Of a stretch of DNA of 64,000 nucleotides, positions 16,437-25,492 are shown one piece after another; position 1 is the stretch's first letter, and each line of letters starts with the position of its first letter. The notes below the pieces were generated by a model that had not been told where the DNA came from, made no database searches, and was given only the letters and a program-made list of their open reading frames with translations. The stretch comes from Hymenobacter sp. YIM 151858-1 (lineage in GTDB: Bacteria; Bacteroidota; Bacteroidia; Cytophagales; Hymenobacteraceae). Location of the stretch: positions 1 to 64,000 of the forward strand of contig NZ_CP110137.1 of assembly GCF_025979705.1 (NCBI RefSeq), written 5' to 3'. Both the position numbers and the translations under genes were made by a program.

Positions 16437-18928
16437 GCCCACCTCTCGTGCTGCCGTCGGCCTCGCTGGAGCAGCTGCAGCCCATCTACCGCGTGGAACG
16501 GGGCTGCCTGATCAGCAAGAACGCCGACCTGACCATTGCCTTCCGCCTGGAGCTGCCGGAGCTTTTTACCCTGGCCCCGGCCGAGTACCAGGCCCTGCAC
16601 GCGGCCGTGGTCAAGGCCCTGCGGGTGCTGCCCACCCCGGCCGTGGTGCACAAGCAGGACTGGTTTACCAGCGAAGCGTACCGGCCCGACTTCACCGCCG
16701 CCCGGCTGGAAAACTCCCTGCTGGGCCGGGCCTACGAGCGCCACTTTTTCGAGCGGCCGTTTCTGCGCCACGAGTGTTTTCTGTTCGTCACGCGCACGGC
16801 CAGCGAGCGGGCCCACTACCGCAGCCCGGCCTCGCTGCTGACGCGCCGCCACCTGGTGCCGCGCACCCAGCTCGACGCGCAGCAGCAAAGCGCGTTTTTC
16901 GACGCGGTCGGGCAGTTCAAGCGCCTGCTCGAGGACGCCGGCCCGCTGCGGCTGCACCCGCTGACGGAGGACGAGCTCGTGGGCACCGACACCCAAACCG
17001 GGCTGCTGGAGCAGTACCTGGCCCTGGAGCTAAGTGCGGCCGCCCCGCTCGTGGACCTGGACTTCAGCCGCGGCCTGCAGGTGGGCGGCAAGCACTGCCA
17101 GCTGTTTTCGCTGGCCCGGCTCGACGACCTGCCCGCCGAGGTTGACCCGGCCGTGCGCTACGAGCCGCTCTCCACCGACCGCTCGCCGCTGGCCGTGGGG
17201 CTGGCGTCCCCGCTGGGCTTGCTGCTGGGCTGCAACCACCTCTACAACCAGTACATCTTCCTCGACGATGCCGCCCAGACCCTGCGCCGCTACGAAAAGC
17301 GCAAGGACAACCTCAACGCCCTCTCGCTCTACTCCCGCCAGAACGCCATCAACCGGCAGTGGTACGAGCAGTACCTGAACGAGGCGCTCGCGGAGCAAAA
17401 GCAGCCCGTGCGCGCCCACTGCAACGTGCTGGCCTGGAGCGAGCGGGAAAGCGAGCTGCCGGAGCTGCGCAACCTGGTGAGCGCGGCTATCGCCCGCCTG
17501 GGCTGCCGCCCGCGCGAGAGCACCGTGGACGCGCCGGCCATCTTCTGGGCCGGCATCCCGGGCAACGCCGGGGACTTTCCCGCGGAAGAGACCTTTCCCA
17601 CCTTCGCCGCCCAGGCGGCGTGCTTTTGGAACGTGGAAACCAACTACCGGGACGCGGGCTCGCCCTTCGGGCTCAAGCTCTCGGACCGGCTGACCGGGCG
17701 GCCCGTGCTCGTGGACCTCTCGGACGAGCCCATGCGGCGGGGGGTAATCACCAACCGCAACAAGTTTATCCTGGGGCCCTCGGGCTCGGGCAAGTCCTTT
17801 TTCACCAACGCCATGGTGCGCCAGTACTACGAGCAGGGCACCCACGTGCTGCTGGTGGACACGGGCAACTCCTACCAGGGCTTGTGCGCGCTGCTGGGCG
17901 GGGTGTACCTGACCTACGAGGAGCAGGACCCGATTGCCTTCAACCCCTTTCTGGTCAGCGGGGGCGGCGCGCCGGACGCGGAGAAAAAGGAAAGCCTGAA
18001 GGTGCTGCTGCAGACCCTGTGGAAAAAGGACGACGAGCCGGCTACCCGCGCCGAGTACGTGAGCCTGACCAACGCCGTGGAGCTGTACTACGAGCAGCTA
18101 AGCCGGGAGCCGGAGCTGCGGCCCTGCTTTAACACCTTCTACGAGTTCGTGCGCGGGCCCTACGCGGCCGTGCTGCGCGAGCAGCAGGTGCGCGAAAAGG
18201 ACTTTGACCTGCACAATTTCCTTTACGTGCTCAAGCCCTACTACCGGGGCGGGGCCTACGACTACCTGCTCAACGCCGAGCGCGAGCTGGATTTGGTCAC
18301 GGAGCCCTTTATCGTGTTCGAGCTGGACAACATCAAGGACAACCCCATCCTGTTTCCCGTCGTGACGCTGATCATAATGGAAACCTTTATCGCCAAGATG
18401 CGGCGGCTGAAGGGCACCCGGAAAATGATCCTGATCGAGGAGGCGTGGAAGGCCATTGCCACCGCCGGCATGGCCGAATACATCCGCTACCTGTTCAAGA
18501 CCGTGCGCAAGTTTTTCGGGGAGGCCGTCATCGTCACCCAGGAAGTGGACGACATCGTGGGCAACGCCATCGTCAAGAACACCATCATCAACAACTCCGA
18601 CTGCAAGATCCTGCTCGACCAGCGCAAGTACGCCCACCGCTTCGAGGAAATCCAGCAGCTGCTTTCCCTTTCCAACAAGGAGAAAGCGCAGGTGCTCTCC
18701 ATCAACCTGGATCTGCGGCCCGGCCGGCATTACAAGGAAGTGTTCATTTCCCTGGGCGGCACAGTCTCCAAAGTGTACGCCACGGAAGTATCCCCCGAGG
18801 AATACGTGACCTACACCACCGAGGAAAAGGAAAAGCTGCGCCTGCAGGCCCTGACCGCCGAGCGCGCGGGCGACTTGCCCGGCGCGATTCGGGCCTACGC
18901 CCAGGAGCTGCGCGAGCAGCGAGCCTAA
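16433..18928 (+). CDS. traG: TraG, VirB4-type conjugation ATPase
   Basis: An 831-aa ATPase that energises pilus assembly and the transfer channel at the inner membrane. Walker A is GPSGSGKSFFTNAMV (residues 448-455 hold the P-loop). Walker B is KMILIEEAWKAI (about 664-673), followed by VRKFFGEAVIVTQEVDDI, which matches the VirB4/TraG sensor region. N-terminal residues 1-420 form the VirB4 CagE-like domain (VERGCLISKNADLTIAF). Length is normal for CTnDOT-type TraG. The start overlaps the traF stop by four bases. It is the most conserved protein of the operon and places the system in the Bacteroidota TraG clade. Confidence 0.95.
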   Translation: MSPPLVLPSASLEQLQPIYRVERGCLISKNADLTIAFRLELPELFTLAPAEYQALHAAVVKALRVLPTPAVVHKQDWFTSEAYRPDFTAARLENSLLGRAYERHFFERPFLRHECFLFVTRTASERAHYRSPASLLTRRHLVPRTQLDAQQQSAFFDAVGQFKRLLEDAGPLRLHPLTEDELVGTDTQTGLLEQYLALELSAAAPLVDLDFSRGLQVGGKHCQLFSLARLDDLPAEVDPAVRYEPLSTDRSPLAVGLASPLGLLLGCNHLYNQYIFLDDAAQTLRRYEKRKDNLNALSLYSRQNAINRQWYEQYLNEALAEQKQPVRAHCNVLAWSERESELPELRNLVSAAIARLGCRPRESTVDAPAIFWAGIPGNAGDFPAEETFPTFAAQAACFWNVETNYRDAGSPFGLKLSDRLTGRPVLVDLSDEPMRRGVITNRNKFILGPSGSGKSFFTNAMVRQYYEQGTHVLLVDTGNSYQGLCALLGGVYLTYEEQDPIAFNPFLVSGGGAPDAEKKESLKVLLQTLWKKDDEPATRAEYVSLTNAVELYYEQLSREPELRPCFNTFYEFVRGPYAAVLREQQVREKDFDLHNFLYVLKPYYRGGAYDYLLNAERELDLVTEPFIVFELDNIKDNPILFPVVTLIIMETFIAKMRRLKGTRKMILIEEAWKAIATAGMAEYIRYLFKTVRKFFGEAVIVTQEVDDIVGNAIVKNTIINNSDCKILLDQRKYAHRFEEIQQLLSLSNKEKAQVLSINLDLRPGRHYKEVFISLGGTVSKVYATEVSPEEYVTYTTEEKEKLRLQALTAERAGDLPGAIRAYAQELREQRA

Positions 18929-18957
18929 GCCTGTCACTGCCACTTAACTACTCCACC

Positions 18958-19542
18958 ATGACCAGACACCTTGTACTTCCGCTGTTGCTCGGCTTGCTGG
19001 GCGTTTCCTGCGGAGAGCAGAGCCCAATGGAGAAGCGGGTTGGAATAAACGATGAACAGCCAGCGATCCTAAATGAACTGAAAGCTAGGCTCGATACGCT
19101 GCCGGTAGAGGAGAGACCTCATTATGAGAAGCTGTTGGACGCTATGGAAGTGTGGTACAATGGTAAGCGTGTTAACGAGATAAAATTTGATCCTAGGGCC
19201 GAGCAAGCCTTTCGAGCGCACCTTGATATACTCCACCTAAAAAATGCAAAACTGAGACAATATCAACGATCGAGTGTGCTCGATAAATCCGATCTGGCAT
19301 CGGTCAATGGCAAATTCGATAAACATGTATCCGCAAGCTTCGGGAATCTGCAAAAGCTCCTTATGCTGCCAGAGAATGCCCCCGGTGTTGACCCTACAAC
19401 TCAACGAAGGCTAATAGTAGAGGTAAAGAGGGATCAAGTAAACCGTTTGTCAATTGTAGCAGGCTTAACGCGAGATGTTGACCGCAGGATAAGCAAGTCC
19501 TCCCAGCAAAGCTTCAAAAGTGGATTTAGAGCTGATTACTAA
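18958..19542 (+). CDS. Low-GC lipoprotein inside the tra operon (possible entry-exclusion protein)
   Basis: A 194-aa protein with signal peptide and lipobox (LLLGLLGVSC), then a soluble, mostly helical, charged domain (NELKARLDTLPVEERPHYEK, later LKNAKLRQYQRSSVLDKS). No known domain recognised. G+C is about 45% through the gene, against 60-68% for its neighbours, and the AT-rich stretch ends in the signal peptide of the next gene. In other type IV systems, entry-exclusion lipoproteins (TrbK of RP4, Eex of R388) are encoded beside TrbJ/TrbL-like genes, matching the position here. Exclusion is an inference from context; an adaptor or stress lipoprotein is equally possible on sequence alone. Confidence 0.6.
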   Translation: MTRHLVLPLLLGLLGVSCGEQSPMEKRVGINDEQPAILNELKARLDTLPVEERPHYEKLLDAMEVWYNGKRVNEIKFDPRAEQAFRAHLDILHLKNAKLRQYQRSSVLDKSDLASVNGKFDKHVSASFGNLQKLLMLPENAPGVDPTTQRRLIVEVKRDQVNRLSIVAGLTRDVDRRISKSSQQSFKSGFRADY

Positions 19543-19583
19543 CCAGTTCATTTAGTCTATCTGCTGACTTGGTTGAAATAGCT

Positions 19584-20237
19584 ATGAAGCATCTGATAAG
19601 ATCTACTGTCGCCATCTTCCTCATTCTATGGTCAAGCTCATCCTTAAGTGCTCAAGCCATTGTTTCAGCCCCGGTACTGGAGGGCCAGAGCTTCATGCAG
19701 ACGGGCCTGCAAGCCACAATGAAGGGGCTGGAAGCGAAGGCAAACGTGCTGATCGATAAAGGAGTGGTGGAGCAGACCTTAACCAAGACTTACAGCAAGC
19801 AGAACATGCTACTGCACAAGGAATGGTACGAGGGGCTGCTCAAGATCAGCGAGGCAGTACGTACCTACCGGCGCGTGCAGCACATTTTCGAACGGCAGGC
19901 CGCGATGATCAAAATCTACTCGGATTACATCACCCGTTTTACCACCGACGACAACCTGAACCCGCAACAGCGGGCGGCCATTGGCAAAGCTTACGCCGGG
20001 CTGCTGCGGGAAGGGGCGGGCATGCTCGACGAGCTCAAGGTGCTGGTCAATCCCGCCGGGGCCAAGATGACGGACGCCGAGCGCCTGGAGCTGATCGATG
20101 CGCTGGACGAGCGCATAACCCGTCACTACGACCTGCTCGTGTACTTCACCCGCCGCAGCCAGGCCCTTTCCCGGCAACAGGCCGTGCAGCTGGCGGATCG
20201 GCGCCTGGTGGAAAAGCTCTACGGCGTAGCGCCCTAA
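19584..20237 (+). CDS. traI: TraI-like conjugal transfer protein (DUF4141/TrbJ-like), copy 1
   Basis: A 217-aa exported protein (MKHLIRSTVAIFLILW, cleavage near SAQA). The rest is long amphipathic helices: MLLHKEWYEGLLKISEAVRT, then QQRAAIGKAYAGLLREGAG, then ERLELIDALDERITRHYDLLVYFTRR, matching the TrbJ/VirB5-like organisation of CTnDOT TraI. The start at 19584 is used because the signal peptide begins there. It is 42 bp after the lipoprotein gene and 3 bp before a paralogue. Its signal-peptide codons share the low G+C of the preceding lipoprotein; the mature part returns to host composition, so a recombination boundary lies near codon 15-30. Confidence 0.8.
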   Translation: MKHLIRSTVAIFLILWSSSSLSAQAIVSAPVLEGQSFMQTGLQATMKGLEAKANVLIDKGVVEQTLTKTYSKQNMLLHKEWYEGLLKISEAVRTYRRVQHIFERQAAMIKIYSDYITRFTTDDNLNPQQRAAIGKAYAGLLREGAGMLDELKVLVNPAGAKMTDAERLELIDALDERITRHYDLLVYFTRRSQALSRQQAVQLADRRLVEKLYGVAP

Positions 20238-20240
20238 GCC

Positions 20241-20894
20241 ATGAAACACCGACTGGTAACGTGGTTGGGCCTGGCACTTGTGCTGGGCTCCGGGCCGGCT
20301 GCGGCCCAACTGATCGTCTCCGCCCCCATTGCCGAGCGCAGTTCCCGCAAGCAAATCAGCCACCAGACCACCATGAGTAAGCTCAAAAGCCGGGCCCGGC
20401 AATTGCTCGATCGCGGGGTTAAACAGCAGGCGCTCACCACCAAGCTGGTGGATCAAAACCTGAATCTGCACCGCCAGTGGTACGAAAGCCTGCGGGAAGT
20501 AAGCGCCACCGTTCGCCAGTACGACCGGGTCCGACGCATTTTCGAAAACCAGGGGCGCATCATCGACCTCTACGCCAGCCACGTCTCGCAGCTGCGGCAG
20601 CAACCCGGGGCGCTCCGGCCCGCGCAGGTCCTGGCTATGCAGCGGGCTTACGCCGGGCTGATCGAGGAAAGCGTCGACATCCTCAACGACCTGCAGGTGG
20701 TGCTTCGGCCCCGGTACGCGCAGATGACCGATGCCCAGCGCCTGAAATACATCAACCGCGTCGACGAGCGCATGCAGCACCACCTGGCGCTGGTCAGCTA
20801 CGTCACCCGGCGCAACGCGGCCCTGGCGGCCGAGCAGGCCCGGCGGGCGCGGGAGCGGCGCACCATCCACGAACTCTACGGCGTCAGCCGCTAA
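20241..20894 (+). CDS. traI: TraI-like conjugal transfer protein (DUF4141/TrbJ-like), copy 2
   Basis: A 217-aa paralogue of the preceding gene and the same length. It has a signal peptide (LGLALVLGSGPAAAQ), and matching blocks appear in order: IVSAPIAE versus IVSAPVLE, LNLHRQWYESLREVSATVR versus MLLHKEWYEGLLKISEAVR, AYAGLIEES versus AYAGLLREG, and ELYGV near the end versus KLYGV. It begins 3 bp after copy 1, so the pair arose by tandem duplication and is co-translated. Two periplasmic TrbJ/VirB5-like subunits could form a hetero-oligomer at the pilus tip or base. Confidence 0.8.
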   Translation: MKHRLVTWLGLALVLGSGPAAAQLIVSAPIAERSSRKQISHQTTMSKLKSRARQLLDRGVKQQALTTKLVDQNLNLHRQWYESLREVSATVRQYDRVRRIFENQGRIIDLYASHVSQLRQQPGALRPAQVLAMQRAYAGLIEESVDILNDLQVVLRPRYAQMTDAQRLKYINRVDERMQHHLALVSYVTRRNAALAAEQARRARERRTIHELYGVSR

Positions 20895-20906
20895 CCAACT
20901 CTGCGG

Positions 20907-21971
20907 ATGCTACTGCAAATTCTTCTTCAAGTCACTTCTTCCTTCAAGTCGCTGCAGGACCTGCTGGATACCCTCTACCGCGAGATGTATCCGCTGTGCA
21001 AGGACTTTATCAACGTCGGCCGGGCATTGGGCGGGCTGGGGGCACTGGCCTTAATCAGCGTGTCGGTCTGGCGTTCCCTGGCCAACGCGGAGCCCATCGA
21101 CTTCTTCCCGCTGCTCCGACCGTTTGCCATCGGCTTGGCCATCGCTCTTTTCCCTTTGTTGCTCGATACTCTGAATGGGGTCATGAATCCTCTCTCAGGC
21201 GCAACTAAGGGGTTAGTACAAGCGCAAAACCAAACTATAGTTGATCTCCAGAATAGAAAGGAAAAAGTGCTTGCCTCTAAAGCAGAAAATCAACCCTTTG
21301 AAAGCGATGAAGCATTTGAACAAGAACTCGCTAAAAAGGAATATTTCGACCTGAGCGGAAGGTCGGGCCTGTACTTTGACCGCATGGCTTACAACGTCCA
21401 GAAGAGCTTTCGCGAATGGCTCAAGGAGGCGTTGGAGCTGGCCTACAACGCGGCGGCCCTGGTCATCAACACCATCCGCACTTTTTTCCTGATCGTGCTA
21501 AGCATCATCGGGCCGATCTCTTTCGGCTTTGCTATCTGGCCGGGTTTTGAAGGCACGCTTTCCGGCTGGTTTTCCCGCTACGTCAACGTGTTCCTGTGGC
21601 TGCCCGTGGCCAACATCTACGGGGCCATCATCGCCCGCATCCAGGTGCTCATGCTGCAGCAGGACCTGGACAACCTTGCCGCCGGGGCGGACGCGAGCAC
21701 GGCCGACTACGGGTACATGATCTTTCTGCTCATTGCCATCGTCGGCTACTTCACCGTGCCCACGGTAGCGGGCTGGATTATTCAGGCCACGGGCCTGCAA
21801 ACCGCGATCTCCCGCCTGCAGGCCGGCGGTGGGGTCGCCAACACCGCTGCCGCCGGCGCCGGGGCCGTCGCGGGCCGGCTGGCCGGCGGCACCCAAGCCC
21901 TGGGCAGCACCCTGCTGCCCAACCTGCACCGGCAGCCTGCCTCCGGCTACAAGCCCACCGCCAACCCCTAA
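20907..21971 (+). CDS. traJ: TraJ, VirB6/TrbL-like inner-membrane channel protein
   Basis: A 354-aa polytopic protein. Membrane spans appear near 40-58 (LGGLGALALISVSVW), 70-88, 180-215 (AAALVINTIRTFFLIVLSIIG), 225-245 and 265-300 (YMIFLLIAIVGYFTVPTVAGWII). IGPISFGFAIWPGF and LPVANIYGAIIARIQ match TraJ of CTnDOT-type elements. A hydrophilic loop at residues 92-150 is encoded by a 41% G+C segment (21181-21360), while the rest of the gene is above 60%. In VirB6 relatives such a loop is involved in entry exclusion. The C-terminus is Ala/Gly-rich and probably disordered. Confidence 0.9.
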   Translation: MLLQILLQVTSSFKSLQDLLDTLYREMYPLCKDFINVGRALGGLGALALISVSVWRSLANAEPIDFFPLLRPFAIGLAIALFPLLLDTLNGVMNPLSGATKGLVQAQNQTIVDLQNRKEKVLASKAENQPFESDEAFEQELAKKEYFDLSGRSGLYFDRMAYNVQKSFREWLKEALELAYNAAALVINTIRTFFLIVLSIIGPISFGFAIWPGFEGTLSGWFSRYVNVFLWLPVANIYGAIIARIQVLMLQQDLDNLAAGADASTADYGYMIFLLIAIVGYFTVPTVAGWIIQATGLQTAISRLQAGGGVANTAAAGAGAVAGRLAGGTQALGSTLLPNLHRQPASGYKPTANP

Positions 21972-21980
21972 CCCTGAGCC

Positions 21981-22592
21981 ATGCTTCGCAGCCTTAAAAA
22001 CGTGGAAACTGCCTTTCAGCAGGTCAGAACCCTGGCCGTGGTGTTCGGGGTGCTTTGCCTGCTGCTCACTGGCTTTACCCTCTTCGCCTGCCTGCGCGCG
22101 GTCAGTGCCGCCCAGAACCGCGTTTACCTGCTCGCCGACGGGCAGCTGCTCACGGCCGCGGCCCGGGACGTGCGGGACAACCGCCCGGTGGAAGCCCGCG
22201 AGCACGTACGCCGCTTTCACGAGCTGTTCTTTACCCTCGACCCGGACGAGAAGGCCATCGAGTACAACGTGGGCCGGGCCTTGTACCTGGCCGACGCGAG
22301 CGCGCGGCGCATGTACGACAACCTGCGCGAGAAGGGTTACTACAACGACCTGATTGCGGCCAACATCAGCCAGAAGCTGCGGGTGGACTCCGTGGTGGTG
22401 GACCCGGCCGCGCGCACGGCCCGCTGCTACGCCACCCAGCTGATCATCCGCTCCTCTTCCCTGACCACCCGCAACCTGGTCTCGGCGTGCAGCCTGCGCC
22501 CGGTTACCCGCTCGGAAAACAACCCCCACGGTTTTCTGATGGAGCGCTGGCGCGTGCTGCAAAACCAGGACGTGCGCACCGAGCCCCGCTGA
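21981..22592 (+). CDS. traK: TraK, VirB8-like transfer protein
   Basis: A 203-aa bitopic protein: short cytosolic start (MLRSLKNVETAFQQVRTLA), one span (VVFGVLCLLLTGFTLFACL), then a periplasmic domain with VYLLADGQLL, DNRPVEAREHVRRFHELFF and NPHGFLMERWRVLQNQDVR, matching CTnDOT TraK. VirB8-type proteins nucleate assembly of the transfer channel. It lies 9 bp after traJ and 15 bp before traM in the same transcription unit. Confidence 0.9.
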   Translation: MLRSLKNVETAFQQVRTLAVVFGVLCLLLTGFTLFACLRAVSAAQNRVYLLADGQLLTAAARDVRDNRPVEAREHVRRFHELFFTLDPDEKAIEYNVGRALYLADASARRMYDNLREKGYYNDLIAANISQKLRVDSVVVDPAARTARCYATQLIIRSSSLTTRNLVSACSLRPVTRSENNPHGFLMERWRVLQNQDVRTEPR

Positions 22593-22607
22593 TTTCTTTC
22601 GCTGCCC

Positions 22608-23759
22608 ATGAGCGCCCTACCGCCCCCTTCGCCTTCCTTTCTGCACGAGCGCCGGATGGCCGTCGCCCTACCCGTCTTCGTGGTGCCCTGCGCCGCACTG
22701 GTGTTCTGGTTGCTGGGCGGCGGGCGCCCGGTTTCTGCCCCGGAATCCCCCGCCGGCCTCGGCGGGCTTAACACCGAGCTGCCCGGCGCCGCGCCGCCCC
22801 GCCCGCTGGCCGGCAAGCTGGATGCCCGCCTGCGGGCGGACTCCGCCCAGCCCCGGAGCCTGGCTTTCGCCCCGGGCCGCGTCGATACGACCGCCGGGCT
22901 GAACTATGGCCTGCAACCGGGCGCTGCCGGGCGCGACAGCAGCCGGGGCGACGCCTACGCCCGGGCCGCGGCGCGGCAGCTGGCCTCCCTGCAGGCACAA
23001 ACCTACGCCCCGGCCGGCGCGGCCTCCCGCCCGCCGGCGGGGGCAGGGGAGGAGCCTCCCGCCCGGCGCAGCGCCGAGCAGGACGAACTCGACCGCTCCC
23101 TGGCCGAGCTGGAAGTGCTCAAAGCCGAGTACCAGCGCCGGCTGCAGAGTTCCCGCCCCGCTGCTGCGGCGCGCGCTGCCCGGCGCCGGGAGCCCGCGAC
23201 CGTGGTGCAGCCCGTGGGCCCGGCAGTGGTCTCCTCCCTGGCTGCGGGGGCCGGGCGCCCGCGCCGGACGGGCTTTTACACGCTCAGCGACGCGGCCCCG
23301 AACGAGGCGGGCAATGCCTTGCCGGCCGTGGTGCACACCGACCAGGCGGTGGCGAGCGGGGGCACCGTAAAGCTCCGCCTGACCGAGGAAGCCCGGGTAA
23401 ACGGGCAGCTGCTGCCCCGCCACACGCTCGTGCACGGGCAGTGCCGGCTCGCGGGCGAGCGCCTGCGCATCGAAGTGCGGGGCGTGCAGGTCCACAACCG
23501 CCTGCTGCCCGTCGCCCTGCGGGCCTACGACCTGGACGGCAGCGAAGGCCTGTTCGTGCCCGGGGCTCCCACGGGCGAGGCCCTGCGCCAGGGCGTGCAG
23601 CCGGGCCTCAGCGCGGCCGAAGCTTTGGCCGCAACCCCGCACCCGGGCGCCGCGGCGGCCGGCGTCGCGCTCGAAACCGGGCGGAGCCTGCTCGGCCGCC
23701 GCACCCGGCAGGTGCGCATTACCCTCAAAGCCAACCACCAACTTCTGCTTAAGCCATGA
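22608..23759 (+). CDS. traM: TraM, VirB10-like transfer protein
   Basis: A 383-aa protein: cytosolic N-terminus, one span (VALPVFVVPCAALVFWLLGG), a long Pro/Ala/Arg-rich periplasmic linker with a short coiled coil (DELDRSLAELEVLKAEYQRR), and a C-terminal domain from about 245. That domain has VKLRLTEEARVNGQLLPRHT and YDLDGSEGLFVPG, as in CTnDOT TraM and the VirB10 barrel. VirB10 proteins couple inner- and outer-membrane parts of the channel. The stop overlaps the traN start (ATGA at 23756). Confidence 0.9.
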   Translation: MSALPPPSPSFLHERRMAVALPVFVVPCAALVFWLLGGGRPVSAPESPAGLGGLNTELPGAAPPRPLAGKLDARLRADSAQPRSLAFAPGRVDTTAGLNYGLQPGAAGRDSSRGDAYARAAARQLASLQAQTYAPAGAASRPPAGAGEEPPARRSAEQDELDRSLAELEVLKAEYQRRLQSSRPAAAARAARRREPATVVQPVGPAVVSSLAAGAGRPRRTGFYTLSDAAPNEAGNALPAVVHTDQAVASGGTVKLRLTEEARVNGQLLPRHTLVHGQCRLAGERLRIEVRGVQVHNRLLPVALRAYDLDGSEGLFVPGAPTGEALRQGVQPGLSAAEALAATPHPGAAAAGVALETGRSLLGRRTRQVRITLKANHQLLLKP

Positions 23760-24643
23760 CCAAGCGCCTGTTTTGTTTGCTGTTTCCCCTGCTCTTACCC
23801 GCCGTATCCGCCCGCGCCCAGCAGCCCGCGTTAAGCTTCGAGCCCCGGCAGGCCGTGCCCGCCTACCGCCTGGGGGTGGGCCTGCAGAAAACCACCCACC
23901 TGGTGTTTCCCTACGCCGTGACTTACGTGGATTTGGGCAGCGGCGACATCATCGCCGCGCGGGCGGAAAGCGCCACCAACATTGTCAAGGTAAAAGCCAG
24001 CCGGGCCGGCTTTGCCGAAACCAACATGACGGTGCTGGCGGCCGACGGCAAGCTGTATTCCTTTCTGGTGCACTACGAGCGCAACCCCCGCCTGCTGACC
24101 CTGGATCTGGGGGCCGGCAGCGAACAGCCCTCCCCGCGGGTGCAGCTGCGCCACCAGCCCGCCGCGCAGCCCGAGCTGGAACGCGCCGCCCGCCTGGCCC
24201 TGGCCAAGGGCCCCCGGGGCCGGGGACGCGGGCAGCAGGGCGTGCAGCTGCAGACCGGGGAGCTCTACACCGACGGCGACTCCTTTTTCCTCCCCCTGCA
24301 CGCGCGCAACACCACCCGCATCCCGTTCGACGTGGACTTTGTGCGCTTCTACCTGCAGGACCGCCGCCGGGTGCGGCGCACGGCCGCCCAGCAGCGCCCG
24401 CTGCAGCCCTACTACGTCTACAACGGTGGCCAGGCCCAGATTGCCGGAAACGGGCAGCTTAGCCAGGTGTTCGTGCTGCGGCGGTTTACGTTTCCGGCCA
24501 GCCAGCACCTGGTCGTGGAGCTCTACGAAAAGGGCGGGGGCCGCCACGTGACCCTGCCCTTGTCCTACCGGCGGGTGCTGCGGGCCCGGCGCCTGCCCGG
24601 CCGCGCGGCCGGCTTGCCCGGAACGGCCGAGGCCCGCTTATAA
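23756..24643 (+). CDS. traN: TraN, VirB9-like outer-membrane transfer protein (DUF4138)
   Basis: A 295-aa exported protein (signal peptide LLFPLLLPAVSARAQQ). TTHLVFPYAVTYVDLGSGDI opens the DUF4138 domain typical of TraN; strands such as YVYNGGQAQIAGNGQLSQV continue it. VirB9-like proteins form the outer-membrane core with VirB10. It is the last transfer gene before the origin. Its stop codon (24641-24643) lies inside the first iteron, so the origin begins within the coding sequence. The C-terminal 30 residues are unusually arginine-rich. Confidence 0.9.
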   Translation: MTKRLFCLLFPLLLPAVSARAQQPALSFEPRQAVPAYRLGVGLQKTTHLVFPYAVTYVDLGSGDIIAARAESATNIVKVKASRAGFAETNMTVLAADGKLYSFLVHYERNPRLLTLDLGAGSEQPSPRVQLRHQPAAQPELERAARLALAKGPRGRGRGQQGVQLQTGELYTDGDSFFLPLHARNTTRIPFDVDFVRFYLQDRRRVRRTAAQQRPLQPYYVYNGGQAQIAGNGQLSQVFVLRRFTFPASQHLVVELYEKGGGRHVTLPLSYRRVLRARRLPGRAAGLPGTAEARL

Positions 24644-25100
24644 AACCTTTCTTTTCGGGCGCCGGGGTGCTGGCTGGCCCGCAGGCCGGCACTTATAAAA
24701 CCTTTCCGTTCGCGGGGCTGAGCTGGCCTTGTCACTGGCTGCTATCGCTTATAAAACCTTTCCTTTAGCGGGAAAAGGAGAGGTTGGCTATTGCCCTAAA
24801 CATAGTGCTTATCAAATCTTTCCTTTCGGGTAAAAACCCGCTTAGCAGACGGCAAACGGCTTATGATTCCTTTCCTTTGGGTTGCGGGCGCGGTTGCGGC
24901 GGGTGGCGTGGCAGATTAGTCGGCGCTGGGCCTGCGCTCGCCCGGGCTTATAAAACCTTTCCTTTCCCCGCGAGCGGGCAGCTTGCTGACCCCGTCGGGT
25001 CCGGGCTTCGGGCTAGGGGAGGGGCGCGGACTTATAAAACCTTTCTTTTCACCATAATTGGCTCGCAGGCCCCGGGTGGGGCTTATAAAACCTTTCCCTT
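24637..25100 (+). repeat. Upstream iteron cluster, eight plus-strand copies
   Basis: Copies of CTTATAAAACCTTTCCTTT or close variants start at 24637, 24692, 24748, 24808, 24860, 24947, 25031 and 25082. The copies at 24808 and 24860 are degenerate. Spacing is 51-60 bp for most and 84-87 bp for two. All read in the same direction, opposite to the cluster next to rep. Confidence 0.92.
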
Positions 25101-25242
25101 CCGGGGACAGCAACCGGTTGCTACTGAGGGCCAGGTGCAGGGGGGCGCCGGTCACCGGCCTGCCCGCTCGGTCGGCAGTATCCGTGTGGTGCGGCCTGAT
25201 TAACCTGGGCGCAAGGCGGAGCGGTTGGAGACCGGGCAGACT

Positions 25243-25261
25243 AAAAGAAAGGCTTTATAAG
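25243..25261 (-). repeat. Isolated inverted iteron
   Basis: Reads CTTATAAAGCCTTTCTTTT on the minus strand. It marks the left edge of the AT-rich tract and has the same orientation as the rep-proximal cluster. Confidence 0.8.
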
Positions 25262-25492
25262 CCGAATACTGATTATATTATTAACCGTATTAGAATAATG
25301 CAATCCCATAAAGTGGACTGGGCATTTTGCTGACTTTGTTGTTTTTGTTGGCCGTCGTTGTTTTGTTTGATTCTGAACCACCACCCTAAATACCCTTACC
25401 GCTGGGGCTTGTCACAACTTGTGAAATATTTGTCTTCTTTGTCTTATTTGCAGGGCTTATAAGTTGTTGACCCTTGGGTTGTTACGGGCCTT

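Noticed and set aside
24637-25100. CRISPR-like array of 19-bp repeats separated by roughly 35-bp spacers
   Set aside because: Repeats vary, spacing jumps between 51 and 87 bp, the same motif occurs in the opposite direction next to a Rep_3 gene, and there are no cas genes. These are iterons.
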